Source of the DNA: Paenibacillus sp. JNUCC-31
GTDB lineage: Bacteria > Bacillota > Bacilli > Paenibacillales > Paenibacillaceae
Length of the DNA: 64,000 bases
Assembly: GCF_014844075.1 (NCBI RefSeq)
Contig: NZ_CP062165.1
Location: forward strand, 6,076,001-6,140,000
Direction of reading: 5' to 3'
Under the pieces are notes generated by a model, which saw only the letters and a program-made list of their open reading frames with translations, had not been told where the DNA came from and ran no database searches. Shown piece by piece: positions 46,620 to 55,632 of this stretch. How positions within the stretch are numbered: the first letter of the stretch is position 1; each line of letters opens with the position of its first letter. Position numbers and translations under genes: made by a program.

Positions 46620-47633
46620 ATGAGTTTTTTTAAAAAGCTGAGAGACAGCATTGCAAGCAAAACGGAGTCGGTCACCAAACAGTTCAAGGATGGATTGGAA
46701 AAGACACGTAAAGGGCTTGTGGAGAAGGTATCGGACCTCGTTATCCGTCGCAAAAAAATCGACGAAGAATTCTATGAGGAATTGGAAGAGATTCTGATTG
46801 GAGCCGACGTAGGTGTCAATACGGTCATGAAACTAATTGAAGACCTGCGTGATGAAGTCAAAAAACGCAAAATCGAGGATGCGGCCGAACTACAGCCTGT
46901 ATTGTCCGAAAAACTGACGGATCTGCTCCGCGGCGAGCAGAACAACGAACTGAAAATGAACCCGGATGGGATCACGGTCATTTTGTTTGTCGGTGTTAAT
47001 GGTGTGGGTAAAACAACAACGATTGGTAAGCTGGCCCATCGCTTTAAGCAGCAGGGCAAAAAGGTCATCATGGCGGCAGGCGATACGTTCCGTGCGGGAG
47101 CGATTGAGCAACTCGAAGTATGGGGGCAGCGTGCCGGCGTGGAAGTTATCAAGCAGCAATCGGGCTCTGACCCTGCCGCTGTAATGTATGATGCGGTCCA
47201 GGCTGCGAAGCAGCGGGGTGCGGATGTATTGCTCTGTGATACAGCGGGCCGTTTGCAGAATAAATCCAATCTGATGGATGAACTCAACAAAATCTATCGT
47301 GTTATCCAGCGTGAAATTCCGGAAGCTCCACATGAAGTACTGATGGTACTGGATGCAACAACAGGCCAAAATGCCTTGAATCAGGCTAAACTTTTCGGTG
47401 AGAAAAGTGGCGTGACTGGCCTCGTACTGACGAAACTGGATGGAACGGCCAAGGGTGGTATCGTTGTTGCGATCCGTCAGGAGCTGGACTTGCCAGTGAA
47501 GCTCGTGGGACTAGGTGAGAAAATCGATGATCTACAACAATTTGATTCAGAGCAATTCGTGCACGCTTTGTTTGCGGGATTGATCCAGGAACAGCCAGAG
47601 CAAAGCACTGAAGAAGAGAAATCCAATTCGTAG
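46620..47633 (+). CDS. ftsY: Signal recognition particle receptor FtsY
   Basis: 337 residues. It receives SRP-ribosome complexes at the membrane. A short basic N-terminal amphipathic helix (MSFFKKLRDSIASKTESVTK) replaces the acidic A domain of E. coli. The NG domain shows GVNGVGKTTTIGKLA, DTFRAGAIEQL, DTAGRLQNKSNLM, TKLDGTAKGG and GLGEKIDDLQQF. A GGAGGGG site precedes the ATG. Confidence 0.97.
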   Translation: MSFFKKLRDSIASKTESVTKQFKDGLEKTRKGLVEKVSDLVIRRKKIDEEFYEELEEILIGADVGVNTVMKLIEDLRDEVKKRKIEDAAELQPVLSEKLTDLLRGEQNNELKMNPDGITVILFVGVNGVGKTTTIGKLAHRFKQQGKKVIMAAGDTFRAGAIEQLEVWGQRAGVEVIKQQSGSDPAAVMYDAVQAAKQRGADVLLCDTAGRLQNKSNLMDELNKIYRVIQREIPEAPHEVLMVLDATTGQNALNQAKLFGEKSGVTGLVLTKLDGTAKGGIVVAIRQELDLPVKLVGLGEKIDDLQQFDSEQFVHALFAGLIQEQPEQSTEEEKSNS

Positions 47634-47659
47634 TCGTTCAATAAATCAATATGGTTGAC

Positions 47660-47714
47660 CGTATTGCCACTGATATACGTGATAAGTGTCACGTGTTATA
47701 TCAGTGGCAATACG
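47660..47714. repeat. Perfect 18-bp inverted repeat between ftsY and the hemolysin III gene
   Basis: Arms at 47660-47677 and 47697-47714 are exactly complementary. Inside, CGTGA (47678-47682) and TCACG (47689-47693) extend the stem, leaving a six-base loop and a three-base bulge. There is no T-run, but TATAAT at 47717-47722 abuts the right arm and could be the -10 box of the following gene. Confidence 0.8.
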
Positions 47715-47767
47715 TGTATAATGAAATAAAAGAGGCAATTCCAATAGGGTTAGAAAGGACGGTTGAA

Positions 47768-48415
47768 ATGGCCAATACCTATACCTATTCCCGCCGTGAA
47801 GAAGTCGCCAATGCGGTGACACATGGTATCGGCGCTGCGCTCAGTGTAGCTGCACTGGTGCTATTGATTGTATTTTCCAGTATGAAAGGCACAGCTTGGC
47901 ATGTGGTCAGTTTCACGATCTACGGGATCACGATGCTGCTGCTTTATACAAGCTCAACACTCGTGCATGCATGGAAAGATGGCAAAGTAAAAGATTTATT
48001 TGAAATTTTCGACCATTCTTCAATTTATTTGTTTATTGCGGGATCATACACTCCGCTTTTGTTTATTGCTGTTCGCGGCACGCTCGGCTGGAGCTTGTTC
48101 GGTGTGATCTGGGCAATTGCATTATTCGGCGTGATCTTTAAGGCGTTTTTCACGAAAAAGTTTCTATTCATGTCCACGATTTTCTATATTGCGATGGGCT
48201 GGCTCATCATTATTGCCTGGCAACCGCTTGTGGCTGCCATTCCTACAGGCGGAATCGTGCTGCTGGTTGCTGGAGGACTGATGTATACGCTGGGTACACT
48301 TTTTTATGTGTGGCGTGGTTTTCCGTACCACCATGCGATCTGGCATCTCTTCGTGCTGGCAGGCAGTATTCTACATTTCTTTATGGTATTAATATACCTG
48401 ACCCCTCTTCGCTAA
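47768..48415 (+). CDS. Hemolysin III family (PAQR-like) membrane protein
   Basis: 215 residues, seven predicted membrane segments. The family motifs EEVANAVTHGIGAALS, FDHSSIYLFIAGSYTPLL and YHHAIWHLFVLAGSILHFF supply the conserved His and acidic residues that in PAQR proteins bind zinc. Function in bacteria is poorly defined despite the name; some members affect membrane fluidity. ATG 47768 follows AAAGGA; the longer frame from 47651 would translate the inverted repeat. It interrupts the usual ftsY-ylxM order and has its own promoter and terminator signals. Confidence 0.93.
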   Translation: MANTYTYSRREEVANAVTHGIGAALSVAALVLLIVFSSMKGTAWHVVSFTIYGITMLLLYTSSTLVHAWKDGKVKDLFEIFDHSSIYLFIAGSYTPLLFIAVRGTLGWSLFGVIWAIALFGVIFKAFFTKKFLFMSTIFYIAMGWLIIIAWQPLVAAIPTGGIVLLVAGGLMYTLGTLFYVWRGFPYHHAIWHLFVLAGSILHFFMVLIYLTPLR

Positions 48416-48434
48416 GGGCGTGGTAGGGAATCTG

Positions 48435-48475
48435 AAACGAATCGGCTCCACCTGTGGAGATGCGTTCGTTTTTTG
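48435..48475 (+). terminator. Terminator after the hemolysin III gene
   Basis: Outer AAACGAA/TTCGTTT and inner CTCCAC/GTGGAG pairs, then a T-rich tail (GTTTTTTG). Confidence 0.7.
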
Positions 48476-48593
48476 TTCTATATAAAGGCACAAAACAGGG
48501 TGTTTCTTGTTGTAGAGAACTGCTGAACATCAGCCATGTGGAAACGAAATAGGCTTGCCAAATGAGAGTTTTTATTGTGACAAGTATTTTTGC

Positions 48594-48622
48594 TTGACAA
48601 CCTGATTTGTTTTAGGTATTAT
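48594..48622 (+). promoter_or_regulatory. SigA promoter of the ylxM-ffh operon
   Basis: TTGACA (48594-48599) and TATTAT (48617-48622) at the ideal 17-base spacing, 55 bases before the ylxM start. Confidence 0.8.
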
Positions 48623-48677
48623 TAGGAACGTTGCAAGAGTGTAAAGTGTTTTTCCTTGACGAAGGGAGTGCCCCGAT

Positions 48678-49028
48678 ATGAGTCAAGAAAACCGGCTTGA
48701 GAAGACAAACCGGATTAACTTGCTGTTTGCTTTCTATGAATTGTTACTTACCGAGAAACAGCAGACTTTTTTAAAGTATTACTTTCATGATGATTTCTCG
48801 CTGGGCGAGATTGCAGCCGAGTTCGAGATCAGCCGCCAGGCGGTATATGAGCACATCAAGCGTGCCGAACAAATGCTGGAAAATTACGAAAGCAAGCTTG
48901 GCTTGCTGGAGAAGCATGAACGGCGCAACCGTAATCTTGAGGATTTGCAAAATGCATTGGAGCGCGCAGGTGTTTCCATTGATAACAACCAACAAATAAA
49001 CGATATCGTGCATCAGCTCAGAGAATAG
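48678..49028 (+). CDS. ylxM: YlxM/p13 family DNA-binding protein
   Basis: 116 residues. A sigma-70 region 4-like HTH ([40 protein letters not shown]) is the whole N-terminal half. It lies before ffh in most Firmicutes and is thought to influence SRP expression or function. GAAGGGAG precedes the ATG. Confidence 0.94.
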   Translation: MSQENRLEKTNRINLLFAFYELLLTEKQQTFLKYYFHDDFSLGEIAAEFEISRQAVYEHIKRAEQMLENYESKLGLLEKHERRNRNLEDLQNALERAGVSIDNNQQINDIVHQLRE

Positions 49029-49093
49029 TTCACAAGAGCGAAACGAAACGTATCGGTCCTGAAAACAGTATTACAGCTTAAGGAGGTGGGATC

Positions 49094-50470
49094 ATGGCAT
49101 TTGAAGGATTAACGACCCGATTGCAGAATGTGTTCAGCAAGCTGCGCGGCAAAGGCAAGGTGTCTGATGAAGATGTTGCCGAAGCGATGCGCGAGGTACG
49201 TCTGGCATTGCTCGAAGCGGATGTAAACTTCAAAGTGGTCAAGGAATTCATCGCCAAGGTGAAAGAGAAGGCTGTTGGCAAAGAAGTGATGGAGAGCTTC
49301 ACGCCAGGAATGGTCATTATTGACATTGTAAACAAGGAACTGACGGATTTGATGGGTGGAAGCCAGTCGAAGCTGGCCAAAGCCAACAAACCGCCTACGG
49401 TACTGATGATGGTTGGTTTGCAGGGTGCGGGTAAAACGACCACATCCGGTAAATTGGCCAAGATGCTGCAAAAGCAAAATAGCAGACCGTTACTTGTTGC
49501 AGGAGATATTTATCGTCCAGCAGCAATCAAGCAGCTGCAAGTCCTCGGCGAGCAGATCAAAGCGCCAGTATTTACACTTGGCGACCAGACAAGCCCTGTA
49601 GAGATCGCACGTCAGGGTCTGCAGCACGCCAAGGATAATGGTAATGACTATGTCATTATCGATACTGCAGGACGTCTGCATGTCGATGAAGAACTGATGG
49701 AAGAACTTCGTCAGATTCACAGCGTAGTGAACCCGGATGAAGTATTGCTTGTCGTGGACAGCATGACAGGTCAGGATGCGGTTAATGTGGCGGAACACTT
49801 TAATCAGCAGCTTGATCTGACCGGAGTAGTTCTGACCAAACTGGATGGAGATACGCGTGGTGGTGCCGCGCTTTCAGTTAAAGCAGTTACCGGTTGTCCA
49901 ATCAAGTTTGCCTCCCTTGGAGAGAAACTGGACGCACTTGAGCCTTTCCATCCAGAACGTATGGCTTCTCGTATTCTGGGTATGGGTGACATGCTCTCTC
50001 TGATTGAGAAAGCACAGTCCAACATTGATACCGAAAAAGCCAAGGAAATGGAACGTAAGATGCGTAATGCAGAATTCACGTTCGAAGATTTCCTGGAGCA
50101 GATGGATCAAGTGAAGAAGCTGGGGCCAATCGATCAGATCATGGATATGATTCCTGGAATGGGCAAAATGAAACAAGCCAAGGATCTGAAGGTTGATGAT
50201 AAACAGATGGGCCGGATCGAAGCGATCGTGTACTCCATGACGACGGAGGAGAAACGTAACCCGGATATGATTAACCATAGCCGCCGGAAACGGATTGCTA
50301 CAGGTAGTGGAACATCCTTGGCCGAAGTGAATCGTCTGATCAAGCAATTTGATGAGATGCGCCGCATGATGAAACAGTTCTCGGATATGATGGGACCTAA
50401 AGGCGGCAAAAACAAAGCGATGAAGCAGCTTAAGGGTCTGGGCAAAGGAATGAAATTTCCTTTCCGTTGA
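49094..50470 (+). CDS. ffh: Signal recognition particle protein Ffh
   Basis: 458 residues. The NG GTPase domain shows GLQGAGKTTTSGKLAKML, GDIYRPAAIKQL, DTAGRLHVDEELM, TKLDGDTRGGAAL and SLGEKLDALEPF. The C-terminal methionine-rich M domain (MIPGMGKMKQAKDLKVDDKQ to the end) binds signal peptides and SRP RNA. AAGGAGG is seven bases before the ATG. It follows ylxM in one operon. Confidence 0.98.
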   Translation: MAFEGLTTRLQNVFSKLRGKGKVSDEDVAEAMREVRLALLEADVNFKVVKEFIAKVKEKAVGKEVMESFTPGMVIIDIVNKELTDLMGGSQSKLAKANKPPTVLMMVGLQGAGKTTTSGKLAKMLQKQNSRPLLVAGDIYRPAAIKQLQVLGEQIKAPVFTLGDQTSPVEIARQGLQHAKDNGNDYVIIDTAGRLHVDEELMEELRQIHSVVNPDEVLLVVDSMTGQDAVNVAEHFNQQLDLTGVVLTKLDGDTRGGAALSVKAVTGCPIKFASLGEKLDALEPFHPERMASRILGMGDMLSLIEKAQSNIDTEKAKEMERKMRNAEFTFEDFLEQMDQVKKLGPIDQIMDMIPGMGKMKQAKDLKVDDKQMGRIEAIVYSMTTEEKRNPDMINHSRRKRIATGSGTSLAEVNRLIKQFDEMRRMMKQFSDMMGPKGGKNKAMKQLKGLGKGMKFPFR

Positions 50471-50524
50471 TTCCAATTGCAGCTGAACGATATACAGATT
50501 TCATTGAAGGAGGTGAATTTTCAA

Positions 50525-50797
50525 ATGGCAGTTCGTATTCGTCTGAAACGTATGGGTGCTCACAAAGCTCCTTTCTACCGCGTAGTGGTATCGGATTCCC
50601 GTTCCCCACGTGACGGTCGTTTTATCGAGGAGATCGGTTACTACAACCCGGTTGAACAACCGGCTGTTGTTAAGATCGATGAAGATAAAGCATTGCAATG
50701 GCTTCAAAACGGTGCGCAAGCATCCGACACTGTCCGCAACTTGCTGAGCAAAGCGGGCGTGATGAAGAAGTTCCACGAGTCTAAATTGACTAAATAA
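50525..50797 (+). CDS. rpsP: 30S ribosomal protein S16
   Basis: 90 residues, [20 protein letters not shown] then [20 protein letters not shown], diagnostic for S16. GAAGGAGG lies about ten bases before ATG 50525. Follows ffh and precedes khpA as in B. subtilis. Confidence 0.98.
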   Translation: MAVRIRLKRMGAHKAPFYRVVVSDSRSPRDGRFIEEIGYYNPVEQPAVVKIDEDKALQWLQNGAQASDTVRNLLSKAGVMKKFHESKLTK

Positions 50798-50820
50798 GGT
50801 GCTGATTCGGAGGGTCATCT

Positions 50821-51051
50821 ATGGAAGAATTAGTAAGCATAATTGCTAAGGCTTTGGTCGATCATCCGGAAGATGTGGCGGTTCGGACGGTTGAGAAAGA
50901 TCGGCTTGTCGTATATGAGTTAACCGTTCACCCTGACGATGTCGGGAAAGTGATTGGTAAACAGGGACGAATCGCAAAGTCTCTTCGTACGGTCGTCACA
51001 TCAGCAGCAGTTAAGATGGATAAACGGGTAACCGTCGATATCATATCTTAA
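50821..51051 (+). CDS. khpA: KH domain RNA-binding protein
   Basis: 76 residues with a single KH domain: VHPDDVGKVIGKQGRIAKSL contains the GxxG loop (GKQG). KhpA (YlqC) binds RNA, often with KhpB, and affects cell size and RNA stability. GGAGGG precedes the ATG. The ylqD gene found after it in B. subtilis is absent. Confidence 0.95.
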   Translation: MEELVSIIAKALVDHPEDVAVRTVEKDRLVVYELTVHPDDVGKVIGKQGRIAKSLRTVVTSAAVKMDKRVTVDIIS

Positions 51052-51060
51052 AGATATACG

Positions 51061-51095
51061 AAAGGGGGTTAGGATGCATGTCCTAGCCCCTTTTC
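51061..51095 (+). terminator. Terminator after khpA
   Basis: AAAGGGG...TTAGGA pairs with TCCTAG...CCCCTTT around TGCA, ending in TTTT. It is an internal or partial terminator ahead of rimM. Confidence 0.7.
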
Positions 51096-51193
51096 GTGCA
51101 TGCTGAAATTATTAATAAAACCCAAACCCATTAAATAGATTGATGCTAGGATTAAGGACTGGAATTTTATAGAATTAAAAGCAGGAGGAACTT

Positions 51194-51706
51194 ATGGCAG
51201 AGTTTATGAATGTAGGTAAAATCGTCAATACACACGGCATTCGTGGTGAGTTGAGAATTATGCCTTTAACCGATTTTCCGGAAGTGCGGTTCGCTAAAGA
51301 TGCAGAACTTTTTCTTTTTACACCAGATAATCATCCCGTATTGGTTAATGTGGAATCTGCACGATTGCATAAAAATATGTACATTCTTCGTCTGAAGGAA
51401 TACGGAAATATCAATGAAGTGGAAAAGTTCAAGGGTGGCATGGCCAAGGTGTTGAAAGAAAATTTGGCTGAGCTGGAGGAAGGTGAATACTACTTCCACC
51501 AAATCATTGGGTGTTCTGTGATCACCGAAGAGGGTGAAACACTCGGAACGATCTCTGAAATCTTGACTCCAGGTGCCAATGACGTATGGGTTGTCAAAAC
51601 GCCAGCAGGTAAAGAAGTCCTGATTCCGGTTATCGATGATGTCGTGCTTGATGTAGATATCGAGCAGCAGCAGGTCAAGATTCACTTGATGGAAGGGCTG
51701 CTTTAA
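51194..51706 (+). CDS. rimM: Ribosome maturation factor RimM
   Basis: 170 residues. It helps assemble the 30S head around S19. An N-terminal RimM domain ([20 protein letters not shown]) and a PRC-barrel ([37 protein letters not shown]) are present. AGGAGG precedes the ATG. Its stop is one base before trmD. Confidence 0.96.
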   Translation: MAEFMNVGKIVNTHGIRGELRIMPLTDFPEVRFAKDAELFLFTPDNHPVLVNVESARLHKNMYILRLKEYGNINEVEKFKGGMAKVLKENLAELEEGEYYFHQIIGCSVITEEGETLGTISEILTPGANDVWVVKTPAGKEVLIPVIDDVVLDVDIEQQQVKIHLMEGLL

Positions 51707-51707
51707 C

Positions 51708-52475
51708 ATGAAAGTGGATGTATTAACCCTGTTCCCCGAAATGTTTGACGGCGTATTTGGAACCAGCATTTTGGGTAAAGCCCAAACCAAGGGGCTTGTA
51801 ACCCTGGGAGCAACAAACTTTCGAAATTATGCGACCAATAAACACAATACAGTGGACGATGCACCTTACGGTGGTGGGGGAGGCATGGTGTTAAAGCCAG
51901 ATCCTATCTTTGCTGCTGTCGAGGATGTATTGGAGCAACGTGGCGAAGCCGCGGCAACGATGAAACCGCCACGTATTATTCTCATGTGCCCACAAGGGGA
52001 GACGTTCACACAGGCAAAAGCAGAAGAACTTGTTCAGGAGGATCATCTGATTTTCATATGTGGACATTATGAGGGCTATGATGAGCGTATCCGTGAATTT
52101 CTCGTGACGGACGAATTGTCGATTGGTGATTACGTGTTGACTGGTGGCGAACTGCCTGCGATGGTAGCGATCGACAGCATCGTACGTCTTATTCCGGGGG
52201 TGCTTGGTAATGAGACGAGCGCAGTTACGGATTCATTCAGTACCGGATTGCTCGAATACCCGCACTACACACGTCCTCCTGAATTCAGAGGGATGAAGGT
52301 GCCGGATATGTTATTATCTGGACATCACCTGAATATTGAGGCATGGCGCAGGGAGCAGTCCTTGCTTCGGACGCTGGAACGCAGACCGGATATGCTGGAG
52401 ACAGCAGACCTGACGGATAAAGAGCGAATTTGGATAAACAAACTTCGTTCCGATCGTGAAAATAGTGTGGAGTAG
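51708..52475 (+). CDS. trmD: tRNA (guanine(37)-N1)-methyltransferase
   Basis: 255 residues. It methylates G37 next to the anticodon. The trefoil-knot SAM site is seen in [27 protein letters not shown] and [16 protein letters not shown]; the C-terminal tRNA-binding part ends after [19 protein letters not shown]. It starts directly after the rimM stop, so the two are coupled. Confidence 0.98.
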   Translation: MKVDVLTLFPEMFDGVFGTSILGKAQTKGLVTLGATNFRNYATNKHNTVDDAPYGGGGGMVLKPDPIFAAVEDVLEQRGEAAATMKPPRIILMCPQGETFTQAKAEELVQEDHLIFICGHYEGYDERIREFLVTDELSIGDYVLTGGELPAMVAIDSIVRLIPGVLGNETSAVTDSFSTGLLEYPHYTRPPEFRGMKVPDMLLSGHHLNIEAWRREQSLLRTLERRPDMLETADLTDKERIWINKLRSDRENSVE

Positions 52476-52878
52476 CCTTTTTACGGTACAAACATGAAGT
52501 AAAATTAGTTGAAAGATTGAAGGCCAGCCTGGTATAACTAGGTTGGCCTTTTGGTTATGGGAAATAGAAAGAACTGAATCGTACCCATACTTAAGTCATT
52601 GATGATGAAGCGAGGGCTGATGAAGGAGTAAGACGGTTCTATATCCATGACCCTTGAAAAACGACTTGAATTCCTAGAATGGATGAGGTCATAAGCCATA
52701 TCAGGCTTGAGAGGGTAGTAGTACAGAAAAATGGAAGTATAGATCATCGTAATGTTCATGATCAGGCGTGCTGGGTTAGTCGGCAGAAAACCCGTTAGAG
52801 CCCAGCTTCAACCGAAAAGGCTGCATAGCTCGACTCTATCAAGGGTAGGGAGGTATTAAGCTGCGTTAATGATCAGAG
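52476..52878. other. Gap between trmD and the deacetylase gene
   Basis: 403 bases. A terminator lies at 52520-52554. Beyond it I see no gene with a ribosome site, no clear repeats and no named signal; a 73-codon minus frame at 52538-52759 shows no family features. Confidence 0.5.
52520..52554 (+). terminator. Terminator after trmD
   Basis: AAGGCCAGCCT pairs with AGGTTGGCCTT (one G-U) around a nine-base loop, then TTTTGG. Confidence 0.75.
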
Positions 52879-53844
52879 TTAATGACTAATTTCTTCCACA
52901 GGAAGTGTGTCCTGTTGCTCTGTTTCAGGATGAAGCAATGCTGCCAGGTCTGTTCCAGTGGTAACGGTTAGTCGGGGCAGCTTCATGGGATTATCCCCTG
53001 GTCGTACAAATCCGGATCGAACGGAAAAGGCCATGCGATACCCATTTTGCTGCAGCTGATAGATCATCTGTGTGCTGGTATAGCCGAAAGGATAGGCCAG
53101 ATATGGTGTATCAATACCGATGTCCTTCATCAGCTTGATGTCGTCATTCAGCAGACTTGTATCAAGTCCCACAGGCACGTTGTCACCGCAACGCATAAAT
53201 CCTTTATGGTGCAGATTATAAGTATGGCTGTTAAACTCAAAGACATCCTTAGCCGCCTGCATCTCCTGCTTGGAAATAAATGATTTTTTGGCGGGATCAA
53301 AGTCCGAGGGCTGATCCTGAATTTTGCTGCCAATGACAAACAGGGAAGCATGGAAATTATACTTTTTCAGAACAGGGTAGGCTAACGTATAATTGTTCTG
53401 GTATCCATCATCAAAGGTGATAACAATGGATTTTCGGGGCAATGGGATCTGTCCGTTGACGTATTGCTCAAGTTGCTCCAGCGTAATCGTGTGATAACCT
53501 TCTTCATGCAGATACTTCATGTTTTCTTCAAAATCTTCCAGATTAATGATGGATTTGTTGCCTGTTTCACGATTGTTCACTTTGGGCTCTATGTAATGAT
53601 ACATCAGTACAGGAACTTCGGTTGCTGTGCCTTGTTTAATCTGAAAGGTAGCCAAATCCAGTACAGGCTTGCTGGAATAGTCGGAGTGAGACATTAGAAA
53701 CGCCTTGCGCTTTACCATGTCCCAGGACGTACATGCTTTGTGGGATAGGGCATTGGTAGGGTGAGTCACGGCGTATGCGTACATTGTAACGGTGCAAGTC
53801 AGTAAAGCGAGTGCGGCAAGAATGATTTTTTTCCAGCGTTTCAT
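52879..53844 (-). CDS. Secreted polysaccharide deacetylase (NodB-type)
   Basis: 321 residues. An N-terminal signal or anchor (about 1-26, KKIILAALALLTCTVTMYAY) precedes a NodB domain with the metal motif TFDDGYQNNYTLAYPVLKKY and SHTYNLHH, then LAYPFGYTSTQM. Such enzymes remove N-acetyl groups from peptidoglycan or polysaccharide. PVLMYHYIEP at the domain start places it in the IcaB/YxkH-like group. Its AAAAGGAG site is about 13 bases from the ATG. It lies on the opposite strand between trmD and rplS, an insertion in an otherwise conserved order. Confidence 0.9.
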   Translation of the reverse strand: MKRWKKIILAALALLTCTVTMYAYAVTHPTNALSHKACTSWDMVKRKAFLMSHSDYSSKPVLDLATFQIKQGTATEVPVLMYHYIEPKVNNRETGNKSIINLEDFEENMKYLHEEGYHTITLEQLEQYVNGQIPLPRKSIVITFDDGYQNNYTLAYPVLKKYNFHASLFVIGSKIQDQPSDFDPAKKSFISKQEMQAAKDVFEFNSHTYNLHHKGFMRCGDNVPVGLDTSLLNDDIKLMKDIGIDTPYLAYPFGYTSTQMIYQLQQNGYRMAFSVRSGFVRPGDNPMKLPRLTVTTGTDLAALLHPETEQQDTLPVEEISH

Positions 53845-54232
53845 AGGTTAACGGGTTCTCCTTTTACATTGTTATCTCTTCTTTATTTATTCGAAACATA
53901 AGTGCATAATCCAGCACGTAATCCAACAAGCTATATCATAGACGATCTTCCATAACATAAAGTTACAGGATTTTCCCATTTAAAAGGTTGACTTATTAAA
54001 AAACTGCTGATCATGGTGACCCCATAAGAATAAGTCACAACATATACGGTGCAAAAGTTGCAAAGTTGTGGCTGGTTCATAAGCAATATGTTTATTTATT
54101 CTTGTGTTTTGATATGCTGCGTGATACAATAAGTCTGTTATGTGGAATACGGCGGTCCTCTATGGATAATGAAGGAGACAAGGTGATCTCTGGAAGAAGT
54201 ATGAACGCCTGTACGGAAGGAGGGAGTCATAG
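53845..54232. other. Gap between the deacetylase gene and rplS
   Basis: 388 bases holding the divergent promoters. Apart from the rplS promoter (54102-54130) nothing is recognisable. A long rplS leader of about 95 bases is present; I did not find a clear L19-binding fold in it. Confidence 0.4.
54102..54130 (+). promoter_or_regulatory. Promoter of rplS
   Basis: TTGTGT (54102-54107) and TACAAT (54125-54130), 17 bases apart, with TGA directly before the -10 box (extended -10). Confidence 0.65.
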
Positions 54233-54574
54233 ATGAATATCGTTCAAGCGATTACACAAGAACAACTTCGTAAGGATATTCCGAGTTTTCGTCCTGGTGA
54301 CACTTTGAAAGTGCACGTTAAGGTAATCGAGGGAACTCGTGAGCGTATCCAATTGTTCGAAGGTGTTGTGATTAAACGCCGTGGTGGTGGAATCAGTGAG
54401 ACTTTTACAGTTCGTAAAATTTCTTACGGTGTAGGTGTGGAAAGAGCTTTCCCGCTTCATTCCCCTAAAATCGATAGAATCGAAGTGGCTCGCCGTGGTA
54501 AAGTGCGTCGTGCGAAGCTTTATTATCTTCGTGAACTACGCGGTAAAGCAGCGAGAATTAAAGAAATTCGTTAA
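54233..54574 (+). CDS. rplS: 50S ribosomal protein L19
   Basis: 113 residues, with [36 protein letters not shown] and [20 protein letters not shown], diagnostic for L19. GGAAGGAGGGAG precedes the ATG. Confidence 0.98.
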   Translation: MNIVQAITQEQLRKDIPSFRPGDTLKVHVKVIEGTRERIQLFEGVVIKRRGGGISETFTVRKISYGVGVERAFPLHSPKIDRIEVARRGKVRRAKLYYLRELRGKAARIKEIR

Positions 54575-54591
54575 TATAACGGATACCGGAG

Positions 54592-54617
54592 AGGGCTTGG
54601 AGACAAGCCCTTTTCGT
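54592..54617 (+). terminator. Terminator after rplS
   Basis: AGGGCTTG pairs with CAAGCCCT around GAGA, then TTTCGTTTTT. Confidence 0.75.
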
Positions 54618-54831
54618 TTTTGTCCGGGAAAAGTTGAACCGGGGGTACACTTCCGAGTAAAATGGTATGGCGGCACACGTACGAATAGTCCGGGAGGCTT
54701 GTAAAATCAGTTATTGAAGGACATTTGAATTGTGGATTGAATGTACTGGTAATGCTTGCGTGAGAGATTACATAACTGATGGATGTGTAAAAACTGCTAT
54801 AACATGTACTGTGAAGAGAGGAAGATCATTA

Positions 54832-55452
54832 ATGGAACAGGAAGTTCAACAAGACCAGGGCAATCCTGCCGAAGAGAAAGGCAGTCGATCCAAAAAGGCC
54901 AAAAATGAAATTGTTGAATGGCTCAAAGCCATCGTGATCGCATTGGTACTTGTCATTTTGATTCGGTGGTTGCTGTTCAAACCGTTTGTTGTGGACGGAC
55001 CTTCCATGCAGCCGAATTTTCATACAGGTGAACGTGTGATCGTCAATGAGATTTTGTATGATATCAGGGAACCACAACGCGGAGAAGTTATCGTATTCCA
55101 CGTGCCATCTGAAGGTCGTGATTTCATTAAACGTGTCATTGCTGTCGCTGGCGATACCGTTGAGGTTCAGGACGATACTGTTCTGGTCAATGGAAAAAAA
55201 GTCGATGAGACTTATATTCAGGGAGCTATTGATGCTGCAGAAGCGAATGGCGGAACCTATAACGTGAAGGACTTCCCGAATGAACAATTCCCGGATGGGA
55301 AAGTACCGGAGGGTCATGTTTTTGTCATGGGCGATAATCGTCCGAACAGTACAGATAGCCGCATGATTGGTTATGTGTCGCTGACGGATATTGTAGGTCG
55401 TGCAGATGTGATTTTCTGGCCGATCGGCGATATCAAGTGGATTAACCATTAA
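54832..55452 (+). CDS. lepB: Type I signal peptidase
   Basis: 206 residues. A cytoplasmic charged N terminus, one membrane segment (about 28-48, WLKAIVIALVLVILIRWLLF) and an outer catalytic domain: Ser in VDGPSMQPNFHTGERVI, Lys in RDFIKRVIAVAGDTVE, and the family box MGDNRPNSTDSRMIGYV. It removes Sec and Tat signal peptides. ATG 54832 follows AGAGAGG by eleven bases. Its place between rplS and rbgA is unlike B. subtilis. Confidence 0.96.
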   Translation: MEQEVQQDQGNPAEEKGSRSKKAKNEIVEWLKAIVIALVLVILIRWLLFKPFVVDGPSMQPNFHTGERVIVNEILYDIREPQRGEVIVFHVPSEGRDFIKRVIAVAGDTVEVQDDTVLVNGKKVDETYIQGAIDAAEANGGTYNVKDFPNEQFPDGKVPEGHVFVMGDNRPNSTDSRMIGYVSLTDIVGRADVIFWPIGDIKWINH

Positions 55453-55632
55453 TATGAATGCAGGATATATAAGCAAAATATAAAATGTGCACTATAAAGG
55501 TGAGGGCAGAGCCAATCTGATCATGTAGAGCGGAAAGCACTTGTAATAAAGCGGCTTCCAACGAACAGACTCGCCTTAATGTAGATTTTATGGTCCAGCT
55601 TGTATATCAACAAATAATGAGGTGAAGACAAG

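Noticed and set aside
47651..47767. N-terminal extension of the hemolysin III protein
   Set aside because: It would translate the long inverted repeat; the conserved protein starts at ATG 47768 with a ribosome site.
52538..52759. 73-codon minus-strand frame after trmD
   Set aside because: No ribosome site, no conserved features, and its end lies next to the trmD terminator.
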